Source of the DNA: Cellulomonas sp.
Lineage (GTDB): Bacteria; Actinomycetota; Actinomycetes; Actinomycetales; Cellulomonadaceae
NCBI RefSeq assembly: GCF_017744555.1
Contig: NZ_JAGIBD010000007.1
Span: 1-64,000, forward strand
DNA: 64,000 bases
Direction: 5' to 3'
The notes beneath the pieces are model-generated. The model did no database searches and was not told the origin of the DNA. It saw only the letters and a list, made by a program, of their open reading frames with translations. Each line of letters starts with the position of its first letter. The stretch's first letter is position 1. Of this stretch, positions 39,748-50,381 are shown piece by piece. A program made the translations under genes and the position numbers.

Positions 39748-42348
39748 ATGTCGCTACGCCCCCGCCTCGGCCCATCCGCGCGTGCGGCCCTGCCCACCCG
39801 CCGCCGCTGGTCCGCCGCCGCGACCCTGCTCGCACTCGCTGCGCTCGTCGTCGGCATCCCGCCCGCCCCCGCGGCGGCCGACGATCCTGCGCCGTTCACG
39901 TTCCTCGTCGTCCCCGACACGCAGAACTACGTGAGCAGCACCGCCAACGACCCGATCATGGCCGCGCAGACCCAGTGGATCGTCGACCACCGGACCGACC
40001 TGAACCTGGCCTTCGTCGCCGGGCTCGGCGACATCGTCGGTGTCGACACGTCGACCGTGCAGTGGCAGCGCGCGTCCGACCACCTCGCGGTGCTCGACGC
40101 CGCCGGCGTCCCGAACACCGTCGTGCCCGGCAACCACGACATGGACCTGACGACAGGCGCGGCGCCGCTGTACCAGCAGTTCTTCCCGCCGAGCCGGTAC
40201 GCGGGCGCGTCGTGGAGCTCTCCCGCGGCGTCGTACGGCGGGTACCTGGGGCAGAACCAGTTCGGGCCCGACGAGGTCGACCGGCAGAACCTCGACAGCT
40301 ACGCGCTGTTCAGCGCGTCCGGCCTCGACTTCCTGGTGCTCAACCTCGAGTACAACCCGCCCGACGTGGCGCTCGCGTGGGCCCGTCGGGTGCTCGCCGC
40401 CTACCCGGACCGCCGCGCGATCCTCGTGACGCACTCGTACGTCGACGTCACGGGTGCGCTGAGCACGCAGGTGCTGCGGTCCGACGGCGGCAACAGCGGC
40501 CAGGACCTCTGGGACGACCTCGTGTCGACGAGCTGCTCGATCTTCCTGGTCGTCAACGGCCACTTCTACTCGGGCGACGCGTCCGAGGCCCGCCGGACCG
40601 ACACCAACACGTGCGGGAAGCCGGTCCACGCGGTGCTGAGCGACTACCAGGGACGCGCGCACGGCGGCGACGGGTGGCTGCGGTACTACACGTTCGACCC
40701 GGCGCAGAACCAGATCACGGCCGTCACCTACTCGCCGACGCTCGCCCGGTTCGAGACCGACGACGACAGCGCGTTCGTGCTGCCGTACGACATGGGCGGC
40801 ACCGCCCCGCCCCCACCGCCGCCCCCGCTCGCGGCCGACACGTTCACGCGCACGCTCACGGGCGCCTGGGGCACGGCCGACACGGGCGGCACCTGGACGC
40901 TCACGGGCGGCGCCGCGCGGTTCACGGTGGCCGGCGGCGCGGGACGGCAGGCGCCGCTGCCCGGCGGGACGGTGACGGCGAACCTCACGGGGGTCGCGTC
41001 GACGGCGACGGACCTGACGACGACGGTCGCGCTCGACCGCATCCCCGACGCCGCGCTGTACGCGACGGTCGCGGGCCGGCTCGTCGGCTCGACCGAGTAC
41101 GGCGCGCGGCTCAAGGTGCTCCCCGCGGGAGCGGTCCAGCTGCATGCCGAGCGGTCCGGGACCGTCCTCACAGGCGGCACCCTGCCCGGCCTCGTCCTCG
41201 CCGCCGGTCAGCGGCTGCACGTGCGGGTCCAGGTGCAGGGCACCGCGCCGACGACGATCCGGGTGCGCGCCTGGCCCGACGGCGCCGCCGAGCCGACGAC
41301 GTGGTTCGCGACCGCCAGCGACTCGACGGCGGCGCTGCAGGTCCCGGGCGGCGTCCGGATCTCCACCTACGTGAGCGGCACGACCACGGGCGGCGCGGTC
41401 ACGGCCTCGTACGACGACGTCCTCGCGACGACCATCGGGTCCCCGCCCCCGCCTCCTCCGGTGAACCAGCCGCCGCAGGCCGCCTTCACCGTCACGCCGA
41501 CGAACCTGTCGGTCGCGGTCGACTCCGCGGGCTCGACGGATCCCGACGGGACGGTCGTCGCGCGGTCGTGGACGTTCGGCGACGGGGGCACGGCGAACGG
41601 CACGACGGCGACGCACACCTACGCGGCCGCCGGGACGTACACCGTGACGCTCACCGTGACGGACGACGACGGCGCGACCGGCACCGCGACCCGCACGGTC
41701 ACGGTCACGGCACCGCCACCCCCGTCGAGCACGCTCGCCGCCGACACGTTCACGCGCACCGCCACCCGCTCCTGGGGCTCGGCCGACACGGGCGGGACCT
41801 GGACGCTCGGCGGCGGGACGACCGCGTTCTCGGTGGCGGGTGGTACCGGCCTGCAGCAGGTCTCACCGGGCGCGACGCTCACCGGCACGCTGGCCGGGGT
41901 CTCGTCGACGTCGACCGACGTACAGGCCACCGTCTCGCTGTCCGGCATCCCCGACAACACGCTGTACGCGGCCCTGTCCGGCCGCGTCGTCGGGACCGCC
42001 GACTACGCCGCGCGGATCAAGGTGCTCGCGGGCGGGGGAGTCCAGCTGCACCTCGTCCGCAGCGGCACCGCGCTCGCGGGCGGGACGCTCGCCGGTGTCA
42101 CGCTGACGCCCGGCGCGGTGCTGCACGTCCGCACCCAGGCGGTCGGCACGTCACCCACGACGCTGCGCGCACGCGCATGGCTCGACGGCGCGGCCGAGCC
42201 GGCGGGCTGGCAGTACACCGCGACGGACTCGACGGCGACCCTCCAGGCGGCGGGCGGCGTCCGTCTCATGACGTACCTGTCGGGGGCGACGACGACCGGC
42301 GCCGTCACCGCCCGGTGGGACGACCTGCTGGCGACGACCGTGCCGTGA
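39748..42348 (+). CDS. Secreted metallophosphoesterase with PKD domain and duplicated C-terminal domain
   Basis: 866 residues. Residues 1-50 are a signal peptide (ATLLALAALVVGIPPAPAAA). The calcineurin-like phosphoesterase domain (about 52-350) shows all metal motifs: VVPDTQNY, GLGDIVG, VPGNHDMD, VTHSYVD and VNGHFYS. A proline linker leads to repeat A (about 361-564, starting LAADTFTRTLTGAWG), a PKD domain (about 573-654, with WTFGDGG and YTVTLTVTDDDG) and repeat B (about 663-866, starting LAADTFTRTATRSWG). A and B are clearly homologous and look like beta-sandwich modules; I cannot assign them to a named family. There is no anchor, so the enzyme is probably released. Substrate unknown. Confidence 0.88.
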   Translation: MSLRPRLGPSARAALPTRRRWSAAATLLALAALVVGIPPAPAAADDPAPFTFLVVPDTQNYVSSTANDPIMAAQTQWIVDHRTDLNLAFVAGLGDIVGVDTSTVQWQRASDHLAVLDAAGVPNTVVPGNHDMDLTTGAAPLYQQFFPPSRYAGASWSSPAASYGGYLGQNQFGPDEVDRQNLDSYALFSASGLDFLVLNLEYNPPDVALAWARRVLAAYPDRRAILVTHSYVDVTGALSTQVLRSDGGNSGQDLWDDLVSTSCSIFLVVNGHFYSGDASEARRTDTNTCGKPVHAVLSDYQGRAHGGDGWLRYYTFDPAQNQITAVTYSPTLARFETDDDSAFVLPYDMGGTAPPPPPPPLAADTFTRTLTGAWGTADTGGTWTLTGGAARFTVAGGAGRQAPLPGGTVTANLTGVASTATDLTTTVALDRIPDAALYATVAGRLVGSTEYGARLKVLPAGAVQLHAERSGTVLTGGTLPGLVLAAGQRLHVRVQVQGTAPTTIRVRAWPDGAAEPTTWFATASDSTAALQVPGGVRISTYVSGTTTGGAVTASYDDVLATTIGSPPPPPPVNQPPQAAFTVTPTNLSVAVDSAGSTDPDGTVVARSWTFGDGGTANGTTATHTYAAAGTYTVTLTVTDDDGATGTATRTVTVTAPPPPSSTLAADTFTRTATRSWGSADTGGTWTLGGGTTAFSVAGGTGLQQVSPGATLTGTLAGVSSTSTDVQATVSLSGIPDNTLYAALSGRVVGTADYAARIKVLAGGGVQLHLVRSGTALAGGTLAGVTLTPGAVLHVRTQAVGTSPTTLRARAWLDGAAEPAGWQYTATDSTATLQAAGGVRLMTYLSGATTTGAVTARWDDLLATTVP

Positions 42349-42382
42349 CGGCGAGGTCGCGGTGTCGCGCCCGCGGCCGTCA
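42346..42382. terminator. Hairpin spanning two convergent stop codons
   Basis: TGACGGC (42346-42352) pairs with GCCGTCA (42376-42382), and inside it CGCGG (42358-42362) pairs with 42371-42375, leaving a 5-nt bulge. The stem includes both stop codons of the phosphoesterase and GCS2 genes and may serve as a shared terminator. Confidence 0.45.
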
Positions 42383-43528
42383 GAGCGGGCGGCCGGCCTT
42401 CATCTCCGCGACCAGTGACCTCACCACGGAGTCGAGCTCGCCCGCGTTGCGCCGCGCGACGGCCCGCTGCCGCTGGTACGACGCCCCGCGCCGCAGGATG
42501 ACGCGCACCTGCTCGAGCTCCGCGGTGCACCCGAGCCGCTCCGCGACGGGCGCGAGCTCGACGAGCCACCGGCCCACCGAGTCGGTGACGAGCTCCTCGT
42601 CGCCGGCCGCGTTCGTGATGATGATCGCGTCCATGCCGTACCGCGCGGAGCGCCACTTGTTCTCCTGCGTGAACCACGGTGGCAGCGTCGGCAGGGCCTC
42701 GCCGCGGTCGAGCATCGACGAGAAGTGCTCGACGAAGCAGTGCGTGAGCGCCGAGATCGCGGTGACCTCGAGCAGGTTGGCTGCGCCGTCGGCGATCCGC
42801 ATCTCGAGCGTGCCGAACCGCGGCGACGGGCGGATGTCCCACCGCACCTCGTCGAACTGGTCGATGACGCCGGTGTGCATCATGTCGCCCACGTACTGCT
42901 CGAGCTGCTCCCACTGCTCGAACCCGAACGGGAGGCCCGCGGTCGGGAGCTGCTGGAACAGCAGGGCCCGGTTCGACGCGTAGCCGGTGTCCTTCGCGGC
43001 CCAGAACGGCGACGACGCCGACAGCGACTGGATGTGCGCGAACACGGTGAGCATCGCGCGCGTGAGCGGCAGCACCTTGGTCCGGTCCTCGATGCCGACG
43101 TGCACGTGCACGCCGTAGATGAGCATCTGCCGGCCCCACCACTGCGTGCGGTCGATGAGCGTCGCGTACCGCTCCTTGTCGGTGACCTTCTGCTGCGCCC
43201 AGTTCGCGAACGGGTGCGTGCCGCCGCCCATGAGGTCGATGCGCAGGGGAGCGGCGGCGGCGGCGACCTCGTCGAGCGAGCGCTGCAGGTCCGCGCCGGC
43301 CTCGGCGATCGTGCGGCACTTGCCCGACGAGATCTCGACGGTGTTGAGCAGCAGCTCCTGCTTGATGTGCGGGTTGTCGGTCCCGTCGTCCGGCCGGACG
43401 GCCGCGAGCACGGCCTCGGCGGCCTGCCGCAGGTCGCCGGAGTCGGCGTCGACGAGCGCGATCTCCCACTCGATCCCCACGGTGGACCGCTCGGACCGGG
43501 CGAACGGCAGCGTGACGGGCGCGGCCAT
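42380..43528 (-). CDS. GCS2-family carboxylate-amine ligase (YbdK-like glutamate--cysteine ligase)
   Basis: 382 residues. SERSTVGIEWEIALVDADSG at the N-terminus, KQELLLNTVEISSGKCRTIA, MGGGTHPFANWAQQKV and YGVHVHVGIEDRTKVLPL are hallmarks of the GCS2/YbdK family, ATP-dependent enzymes with weak or specialised glutamate-cysteine ligase activity. Actinobacteria use mycothiol instead of glutathione, so the physiological product is uncertain; an ergothioneine-related gamma-Glu-Cys role is one possibility. The ATG overlaps the upstream methyltransferase stop by one base. Confidence 0.88.
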   Translation of the reverse strand: MAAPVTLPFARSERSTVGIEWEIALVDADSGDLRQAAEAVLAAVRPDDGTDNPHIKQELLLNTVEISSGKCRTIAEAGADLQRSLDEVAAAAAPLRIDLMGGGTHPFANWAQQKVTDKERYATLIDRTQWWGRQMLIYGVHVHVGIEDRTKVLPLTRAMLTVFAHIQSLSASSPFWAAKDTGYASNRALLFQQLPTAGLPFGFEQWEQLEQYVGDMMHTGVIDQFDEVRWDIRPSPRFGTLEMRIADGAANLLEVTAISALTHCFVEHFSSMLDRGEALPTLPPWFTQENKWRSARYGMDAIIITNAAGDEELVTDSVGRWLVELAPVAERLGCTAELEQVRVILRRGASYQRQRAVARRNAGELDSVVRSLVAEMKAGRPL

Positions 43529-44706
43529 CAGACGGGCTCCACCACGAGGACCTCCTGGTGCCCGGCGACGCGCGTGAGGACGACCGTCGCCTCGGCGTCG
43601 CCGCGCAGGTCGAGCTGCTTGCGCAGCTGCTCGGGCACCACGGCGGTGCCGCGCTTCTTGATGGTGATCCGCCCGACGCCACGTTCGCGCAGGTAGGTGC
43701 GCAGCCGCTTGAGCCCGAACGGCATGACGTCGAGCACGCGGTAGCCCCGCAGCACGGGGTCCTCGACCAGCTCGTCGGACGTCACATAGGCGATCGTGGG
43801 GTCGACGAGCGTCCCGCGCACCCGCTCGGCGGCCTCGGCGACGAGCCCCGCCCGGATCACCGCCCCGTCGGGCTCGTACAGGTAGGCGGCGACCGGTCCG
43901 ACGTCGGCCACCGCCCGGGTGCCGTGCACGGCGTGCGCCTGGTCGCCGACGAGCACGAGCGCCGAGCGGCCCGGACCCTCGGGCGCGAGCGTGCCGAACC
44001 ACAGGCCGAGCTCGACGACGTCGCCGTCGACCGACACCCACTGCGCACGGGCGTCGTCGGGCAGCGCGGAGTGCGGCACGCCCGGTCCGAGCTTGAGGCC
44101 GAGCCGAGGCACCGTCTCGCGCAGCGCGAGGACGGCGTCGAGCGGTGGTGCGTATGCGGCGGGGTCGAACAGCCGGCTGCCGGACGACGTGCGCCGCGCC
44201 GGGTCGGCGTACACGCCGTCGACCCCTTCCGCGACGAGGTCGAGGGCGAGCCCGTCGCCGTGCCGCACGACGGCCTCGGGGAAGTGGCGCAGGTTGACGG
44301 TCGCGACGGCTGCGGTCGCCTCGTCGACGTCCGTGGCGAGCACCCGCAGCCCGACGGCCGCGAACGCCATCGAGTCGGCCCCGATGCCGCACGTGAGGTC
44401 GGCGACGTGCGTGCAGCCGGCGTCGCGGTACCGCCGGGCGTGGTGTGCGGCGACCGTCAGCCGGGTGGCCTGCTCGAGGCCCGCGGGCGTGAAGAGCATG
44501 CCGTCGGCGAACTCGCCGAGCTTGGGCCGGGCCTTCGCCCGCAGGCGCGACTGGGTGAGGGCCGCGGCGACCAGCGTGGGGTCCAGGCCCTCCTCGCGCA
44601 GCCGGGTGGACAGCGCCATCGCGCGGGCCTCGTCGTACGGCGGCAGCGCGGCCAGGAGGGCCCACCCGTCCGGGCTGAGCAGCGACGTGAGACCGGCGGC
44701 GTCCAT
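43528..44706 (-). CDS. THUMP-like class I SAM-dependent methyltransferase
   Basis: 392 residues from the ATG at 44706, with AAGGA seven bases upstream. The SAM-binding motif I is HVADLTCGIGADSMAFAAVG, motif II LATDVDEAT, and VYADPARR stands where the catalytic loop lies. The C-terminal KKRGTAVVPEQLRKQLDLRG matches the THUMP-like domain seen in this actinobacterial family. RNA or tRNA methylation is suggested by the domain, but unproven. It is overlapped at its end by the GCS2 gene and is divergent from groES. Confidence 0.82.
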   Translation of the reverse strand: MDAAGLTSLLSPDGWALLAALPPYDEARAMALSTRLREEGLDPTLVAAALTQSRLRAKARPKLGEFADGMLFTPAGLEQATRLTVAAHHARRYRDAGCTHVADLTCGIGADSMAFAAVGLRVLATDVDEATAAVATVNLRHFPEAVVRHGDGLALDLVAEGVDGVYADPARRTSSGSRLFDPAAYAPPLDAVLALRETVPRLGLKLGPGVPHSALPDDARAQWVSVDGDVVELGLWFGTLAPEGPGRSALVLVGDQAHAVHGTRAVADVGPVAAYLYEPDGAVIRAGLVAEAAERVRGTLVDPTIAYVTSDELVEDPVLRGYRVLDVMPFGLKRLRTYLRERGVGRITIKKRGTAVVPEQLRKQLDLRGDAEATVVLTRVAGHQEVLVVEPV

Positions 44707-44756
44707 GCGGTGATCCTTGCACCTGGGGCGGCCGGCACGGTCGCCGGACGACCCTG

Positions 44757-44783
44757 TTGGCACTCGCCTTGACCGAGTGCTAA
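44757..44783. promoter_or_regulatory. CIRCE element (HrcA operator) of groES
   Basis: TTGGCACTC (44757-44765), nine bases, GAGTGCTAA (44775-44783): one base from the TTAGCACTC-N9-GAGTGCTAA consensus. The spacer contains the -35 box of groES, so HrcA binding would block polymerase. Confidence 0.93.
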
Positions 44784-44797
44784 CCCGTTCCTAGAGT
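44769..44797 (+). promoter_or_regulatory. groES promoter
   Basis: TTGACC (44769-44774) and TAGAGT (44792-44797) are spaced 17 bp apart, the best consensus promoter in the window. Transcription would begin near 44804, just before the second CIRCE-like repeat, and leave a leader of about 115 nt. Confidence 0.8.
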
Positions 44798-44805
44798 TGG
44801 GGCGC

Positions 44806-44830
44806 TGGCACTCTCCACGTGGGAATGCCA
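44806..44830. promoter_or_regulatory. Second, degenerate CIRCE-like element
   Basis: TGGCACTC (44806-44813), nine bases, GAATGCCA (44823-44830): an inverted repeat with one mismatch relative to CIRCE half-sites. It lies at or just after the predicted transcription start, so it could act at the DNA or mRNA level. Two CIRCE sites before groES are also known in Streptomyces. Confidence 0.7.
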
Positions 44831-44921
44831 ACGGCGTCACCGGCCGCGGCACCCGCGACGACGTGGACGGCACGCCATACGGACATCAGTGAACGACTCA
44901 CATGCGAAGGGGAGGTCCGCT

Positions 44922-45218
44922 GTGTCGGTCTCCATCAAGCCCCTCGAGGACCGGATCGTCGTCAAGACGCTCGACGCCGAGACGACGACCGCCTCGGGTC
45001 TGGTCATCCCTGACAGCGCCAAGGAGAAGCCCCAGGAGGGCGAGGTCCTGGCGGTGGGCCCGGGCCGTGTCGACGACAACGGCAACCGCGTCCCGCTCGA
45101 CGTCGCGGTCGGCGACAAGGTCATCTACTCGAAGTACGGCGGTACCGAGGTCAAGTACGCCGGCGAGGAGTACCTGATCCTGTCGGCGCGCGACATCCTC
45201 GCGGTCGTCGTCAAGTGA
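44922..45218 (+). CDS. groES: Co-chaperonin GroES
   Basis: 98 residues. GroES caps the GroEL chamber. [20 protein letters not shown], the mobile loop [20 protein letters not shown] and [19 protein letters not shown] are conserved. GGGGAGG at 44909-44915 is placed six bases before the GTG. No groEL follows: a strong terminator comes 52 bases later. A groEL partner must lie elsewhere on the chromosome. Confidence 0.97.
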   Translation: MSVSIKPLEDRIVVKTLDAETTTASGLVIPDSAKEKPQEGEVLAVGPGRVDDNGNRVPLDVAVGDKVIYSKYGGTEVKYAGEEYLILSARDILAVVVK

Positions 45219-45270
45219 CTGACGGGGCGCCGGGCCGCTGACGACCGACGTCGCGGCCGGCGCCCTGCGC

Positions 45271-45306
45271 ACGAGAGCCCCCTCCCGGATGGGAGGGGGC
45301 TCTCGT
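45271..45306. terminator. Bidirectional terminator between groES and whiB
   Basis: A 16-bp perfect stem pairs 45271-45286 (ACGAGAGCCCCCTCCC) with 45291-45306 around the tetraloop GGAT. It separates the convergent groES and whiB-family genes. Confidence 0.85.
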
Positions 45307-45325
45307 CGTTCCTGGTGGCGGCAGG

Positions 45326-45622
45326 TCAGACGGCGGCGCGACGTGCGCTGCGCTGCGCGAGGATCGCCGCGCGCTCGTCCTCCGACAGGCCGCCCCACAC
45401 GCCGTAGGGCTCGCGCACCGCGAGGGACTGCTCGCGGCACTCCTTGAGGACGGGGCACGTGGCGCAGATCGCCTTGGCCGCCTCGGCGCGGCGTCGGCGG
45501 GCCGAGCCGCGTTCGCCCTCGGGGTGGAAGAACAGGTCCTGGTCGGCGTCCCGGCATGCGCCGTCGAACTGCCACTCCCAGAGGTCCATCACCGGACCGG
45601 GCAACCGCGAGATCTCGGCCAT
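45326..45622 (-). CDS. whiD: WhiB-family iron-sulfur regulator, WhiD/WhiB3 type
   Basis: 98 residues from the ATG at 45622, with GAGGAGG five bases upstream. The four cluster cysteines are Cys23, Cys53, Cys56 and Cys62 (CATCPVLKEC), and the turn motif GVWGG is at 74-78, followed by a basic tail. The start LPGPVMDLWEWQFDGACRD and FFHPEGERG place it closest to mycobacterial WhiB3 and Streptomyces WhiD. WhiB proteins bind 4Fe-4S clusters and the sigma factor and respond to redox or NO. The neighbourhood groES-WhiD-BldM-guaB supports the assignment. Confidence 0.88.
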   Translation of the reverse strand: MAEISRLPGPVMDLWEWQFDGACRDADQDLFFHPEGERGSARRRRAEAAKAICATCPVLKECREQSLAVREPYGVWGGLSEDERAAILAQRSARRAAV

Positions 45623-45730
45623 GCGTTCCTCCTCGGTCTTCGCGACCACCCAGCGGTGGGCGGTCGGTCAGCTCCTGCGTCGTCGTGGTGCAGCCCGCGT
45701 GCTTTTCAGCGGGTGAAGCGATGTGCCGCC

Positions 45731-45759
45731 ACGTTACAACCGCGCCAGAAGTTGTTCAA
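45731..45759 (-). promoter_or_regulatory. whiD promoter
   Basis: On the minus strand TTGAAC (45759-45754) and TAACGT (45736-45731) are spaced 17 bp apart. Transcription would start near 45724, giving a leader of about 100 nt with a proper ribosome-binding site, unlike many genes here. Confidence 0.65.
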
Positions 45760-45875
45760 GACTGTGTCGCCCATTGGAGGGATGACTCGATTTGGCCCGT
45801 CGGCGCAGGTCGTGAGGCTGACCGGTTCGCCCGAGTGCCGCGCCGGTCCCGACGGGTGCGCCCGGCGAGGCCTGG

Positions 45876-45881
45876 CAGAAT
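45876..45881 (+). promoter_or_regulatory. -10 box of a probable leaderless transcript (MerR-like gene)
   Basis: CAGAAT lies six bases before the ATG at 45888. The first base departs from TANNNT. Confidence 0.4.
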
Positions 45882-45887
45882 CGCGTC

Positions 45888-46889
45888 ATGGTCCCCGAGC
45901 GCGACGAGGAGCCGGCCGTCACGACGACCGACGACGTGGCCGTCGCCGACCTCGCACCTGCCCTCGCCGTCGCGGCCGTCGCGCGTCGTCTCGGCGTCGC
46001 GCCCGCGACCCTGCGCACGTGGGACCGGCGGTACGGGCTCGGGCCGTCCGAGCACTCCGCGGGCGCCCACCGGCGGTACAGCGCGGTCGACGTCGACCGG
46101 TTGCTCGTCATGCGCCGTCTCACGCTCGACGGCGTCGCCCCGGGCGAAGCCGCCCGCGTCGCGCTCGCGACCGACGTCCGGCCCGCCACGCCCGCGGACG
46201 GCGTCGCGGCACCGACCTCCGACGTCCCCCGTCAGGCCACCGCCCTCGGTCGGGCCCACCTGACCGCGACCCCGACCGACCTCGTGGACGCCGCCCTCGC
46301 GGGCGACCCGGGCCGGTGCGCGCGCCTTCTCGGGCTCGACGGCGTCGCGAGCCGGGGCGGCGTCGCCGGGTGGTGGACCGCGCTGGTCGAGCCGGCTCTC
46401 AGCGACCTCGCGCGCCGCACCGTCGTCGACACCCCCGGCGTCGACGCCGAGCTCACGCTGCGGTCCGCGGCCCTCGAGGCCCTGCGGGTGCACGCCGGTC
46501 GTCCGCCGGCCGTCGGCGCGCCCGTCGTGCTCGTGCTCGTGCCGCCCGGCGAGCCTCGGCCGCTCGTGACCCACGCGCTCGCCGCCGCCCTGGCCGCCGA
46601 GGGGTCCGACGCCCGGATCGTCGGCGGCCCGGTCGGCCCGCACCACGCGGTCGAGCTCGTCGTCATGACGCGCGCGGTCGCCGTCGTCACGGTCGGCCGG
46701 CGGCACGATCCCGACCTGTCCGCGGTCGCGCGGCTCGCGCACGACCGCCCCGACGTCCCCCAGTTCGTCATGGTGCCGGCCGCGGCCTGGGACGCGGTGC
46801 CCGTCGAGCGCTCGGTCCACGTCGCCCGGTCGTTCACCGGGCTCCTGCACGAGGTCCTCGCGGTCGCCGGCAGAGGCCCGACGGGCTGA
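45888..46889 (+). CDS. MerR-family regulator with degenerate cobalamin-binding-like C-terminal region
   Basis: 333 residues. The MerR DNA-binding domain (about 27-80) shows VAAVARRLGVAPATLRTWDR, RYGLGPSEHSAGAHRRYSAV and DVDRLLVMRRLTLDGVAP. The rest has the CarH/LitR layout: a helical region (about 115-205, TDLVDAALAGDPGRCARLLG) and a Rossmann-like region (about 205-330, VVLVLVPPGEPRPLVTHALA). The cobalamin-binding E-X-H-X-X-G motif reads E-P-R-P-L-V here, so the cobalt-ligand His is Arg and the Gly is Val. It probably no longer binds B12. It lies between the WhiD-like and BldM-like genes. Confidence 0.78.
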   Translation: MVPERDEEPAVTTTDDVAVADLAPALAVAAVARRLGVAPATLRTWDRRYGLGPSEHSAGAHRRYSAVDVDRLLVMRRLTLDGVAPGEAARVALATDVRPATPADGVAAPTSDVPRQATALGRAHLTATPTDLVDAALAGDPGRCARLLGLDGVASRGGVAGWWTALVEPALSDLARRTVVDTPGVDAELTLRSAALEALRVHAGRPPAVGAPVVLVLVPPGEPRPLVTHALAAALAAEGSDARIVGGPVGPHHAVELVVMTRAVAVVTVGRRHDPDLSAVARLAHDRPDVPQFVMVPAAAWDAVPVERSVHVARSFTGLLHEVLAVAGRGPTG

Positions 46890-47109
46890 CGCCGACCCGC
46901 CGTCGCCTGACCGGCGCTCGACATTCCTGACAGGTCCCGCAACGGCGGACGAACCACCGTGACGCATGCGTGACAATTCAGGCTGTGCCTAACTTCCCAG
47001 GCCACGTTGGCCGATAAGGACCTCGTGACCGCGATGGCGGGCACAACCCAGCGGCACCGTCGTCGACCCTGACGGCTGCCGGTCACCGACGACGAGGGGA
47101 GCAGCACCC

Positions 47110-49492
<2,383 letters not shown>

Positions 49493-49501
49493 CCCGACCC
49501 T

Positions 49502-50221
49502 TCACCAGAGCGTGCCGACCGGCTCCCGGGCCGGCCACACGCCCTCGGCTCCCGGGCCGTCGAGGCCCTTCTCGGCGCGCCACGCGTTGAAGCCCTCGGC
49601 CCACGCCTGGTGCGCCGTGACCTGGTACTCGTGCAGCGTGTCGAGGTCCAGGTCGGCGAGGTGCGGGAACCGCCCGACGAGCCGCTCCAGCACGTCGAGC
49701 GTCGCCACGACGTCGACGTCCGCGCTGTGCAGGGACCCGGACTCGACCACCTGGTAGAAGCCGCACAGGTCGACCAGCTTGCGCTTGCCCTTGCGGAAGC
49801 GGTCCTCCGCACGGTCGAGCACGAGGGGGTCGATGACCGGACGGGCGGCACCCAGCAGCCGGTCGGGCAGCGTCGGGAGCTTGTGGCGGCGCAGCTCGGC
49901 GTCGAGCAGGCACAGGTCGAACGCCGCGTTGTACGCGACGACCGGCACGCCCTGGCGGAACGCGTCGGCCAGGACGGTCGCGATCTCGTCCAGCGCGGGC
50001 TTGGGGGCCCCGCCGTGCGCGCGGGCGTGCTCGGTGGTGACGCCGTGGATGGCGGCGGCGGCCTCGGGGATCTCGACACCCGGGTCGATCAGCCAGGTCC
50101 GCACGTGCGTCCCGGTGCCGTCGCGGCGGACGAGGGCCGCGGTGACGATCCGGTCGTGGTCGACGTCGATCCCCGTGGTCTCCGTGTCGAACCCCAGCAG
50201 CGGCCCGTCGCTCCAGCTCAT
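49502..50221 (-). CDS. DnaQ-like 3'-5' exonuclease
   Basis: 239 residues. A DEDDh exonuclease: ExoI LLGFDTETTGIDVDHDRIV, IHGVTTEHARAHG, ExoII VVAYNAAFDLCLLDAEL, and ExoIII HSADVDVVATLDVLERL with the His. Such stand-alone domains act in DNA repair, RNA turnover or proofreading. It converges on guaB (nine bases between stops) and is divergent from guaB3. Confidence 0.88.
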   Translation of the reverse strand: MSWSDGPLLGFDTETTGIDVDHDRIVTAALVRRDGTGTHVRTWLIDPGVEIPEAAAAIHGVTTEHARAHGGAPKPALDEIATVLADAFRQGVPVVAYNAAFDLCLLDAELRRHKLPTLPDRLLGAARPVIDPLVLDRAEDRFRKGKRKLVDLCGFYQVVESGSLHSADVDVVATLDVLERLVGRFPHLADLDLDTLHEYQVTAHQAWAEGFNAWRAEKGLDGPGAEGVWPAREPVGTLW

Positions 50222-50369
50222 CGCACCTCGTCCTCACGTACCCGTCCCTGCCGCGGTCCGTCCCGGCCCCGCTGCGCCCAGGTTCGCACCGACCGCCCAC
50301 AGGCCCGGGCACCGCGCCCGGCGTGCCGCGCAACGCGACGGCGGCGCGGGGGGAAGGGGTGGGCGCCGG

Positions 50370-50375
50370 TAGCCT
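50370..50375 (+). promoter_or_regulatory. -10 box of a probable leaderless transcript (guaB3)
   Basis: TAGCCT lies six bases before the GTG at 50382. Confidence 0.5.
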
Positions 50376-50381
50376 GGTGCG

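Noticed and set aside
47000..47012. Inverted repeat GGCCACGTTGGCC in the gap before the BldM-like gene
   Set aside because: Five-base arms in GC-rich DNA are expected often by chance, and no promoter elements align with it. The 220-bp gap otherwise showed no convincing promoter.
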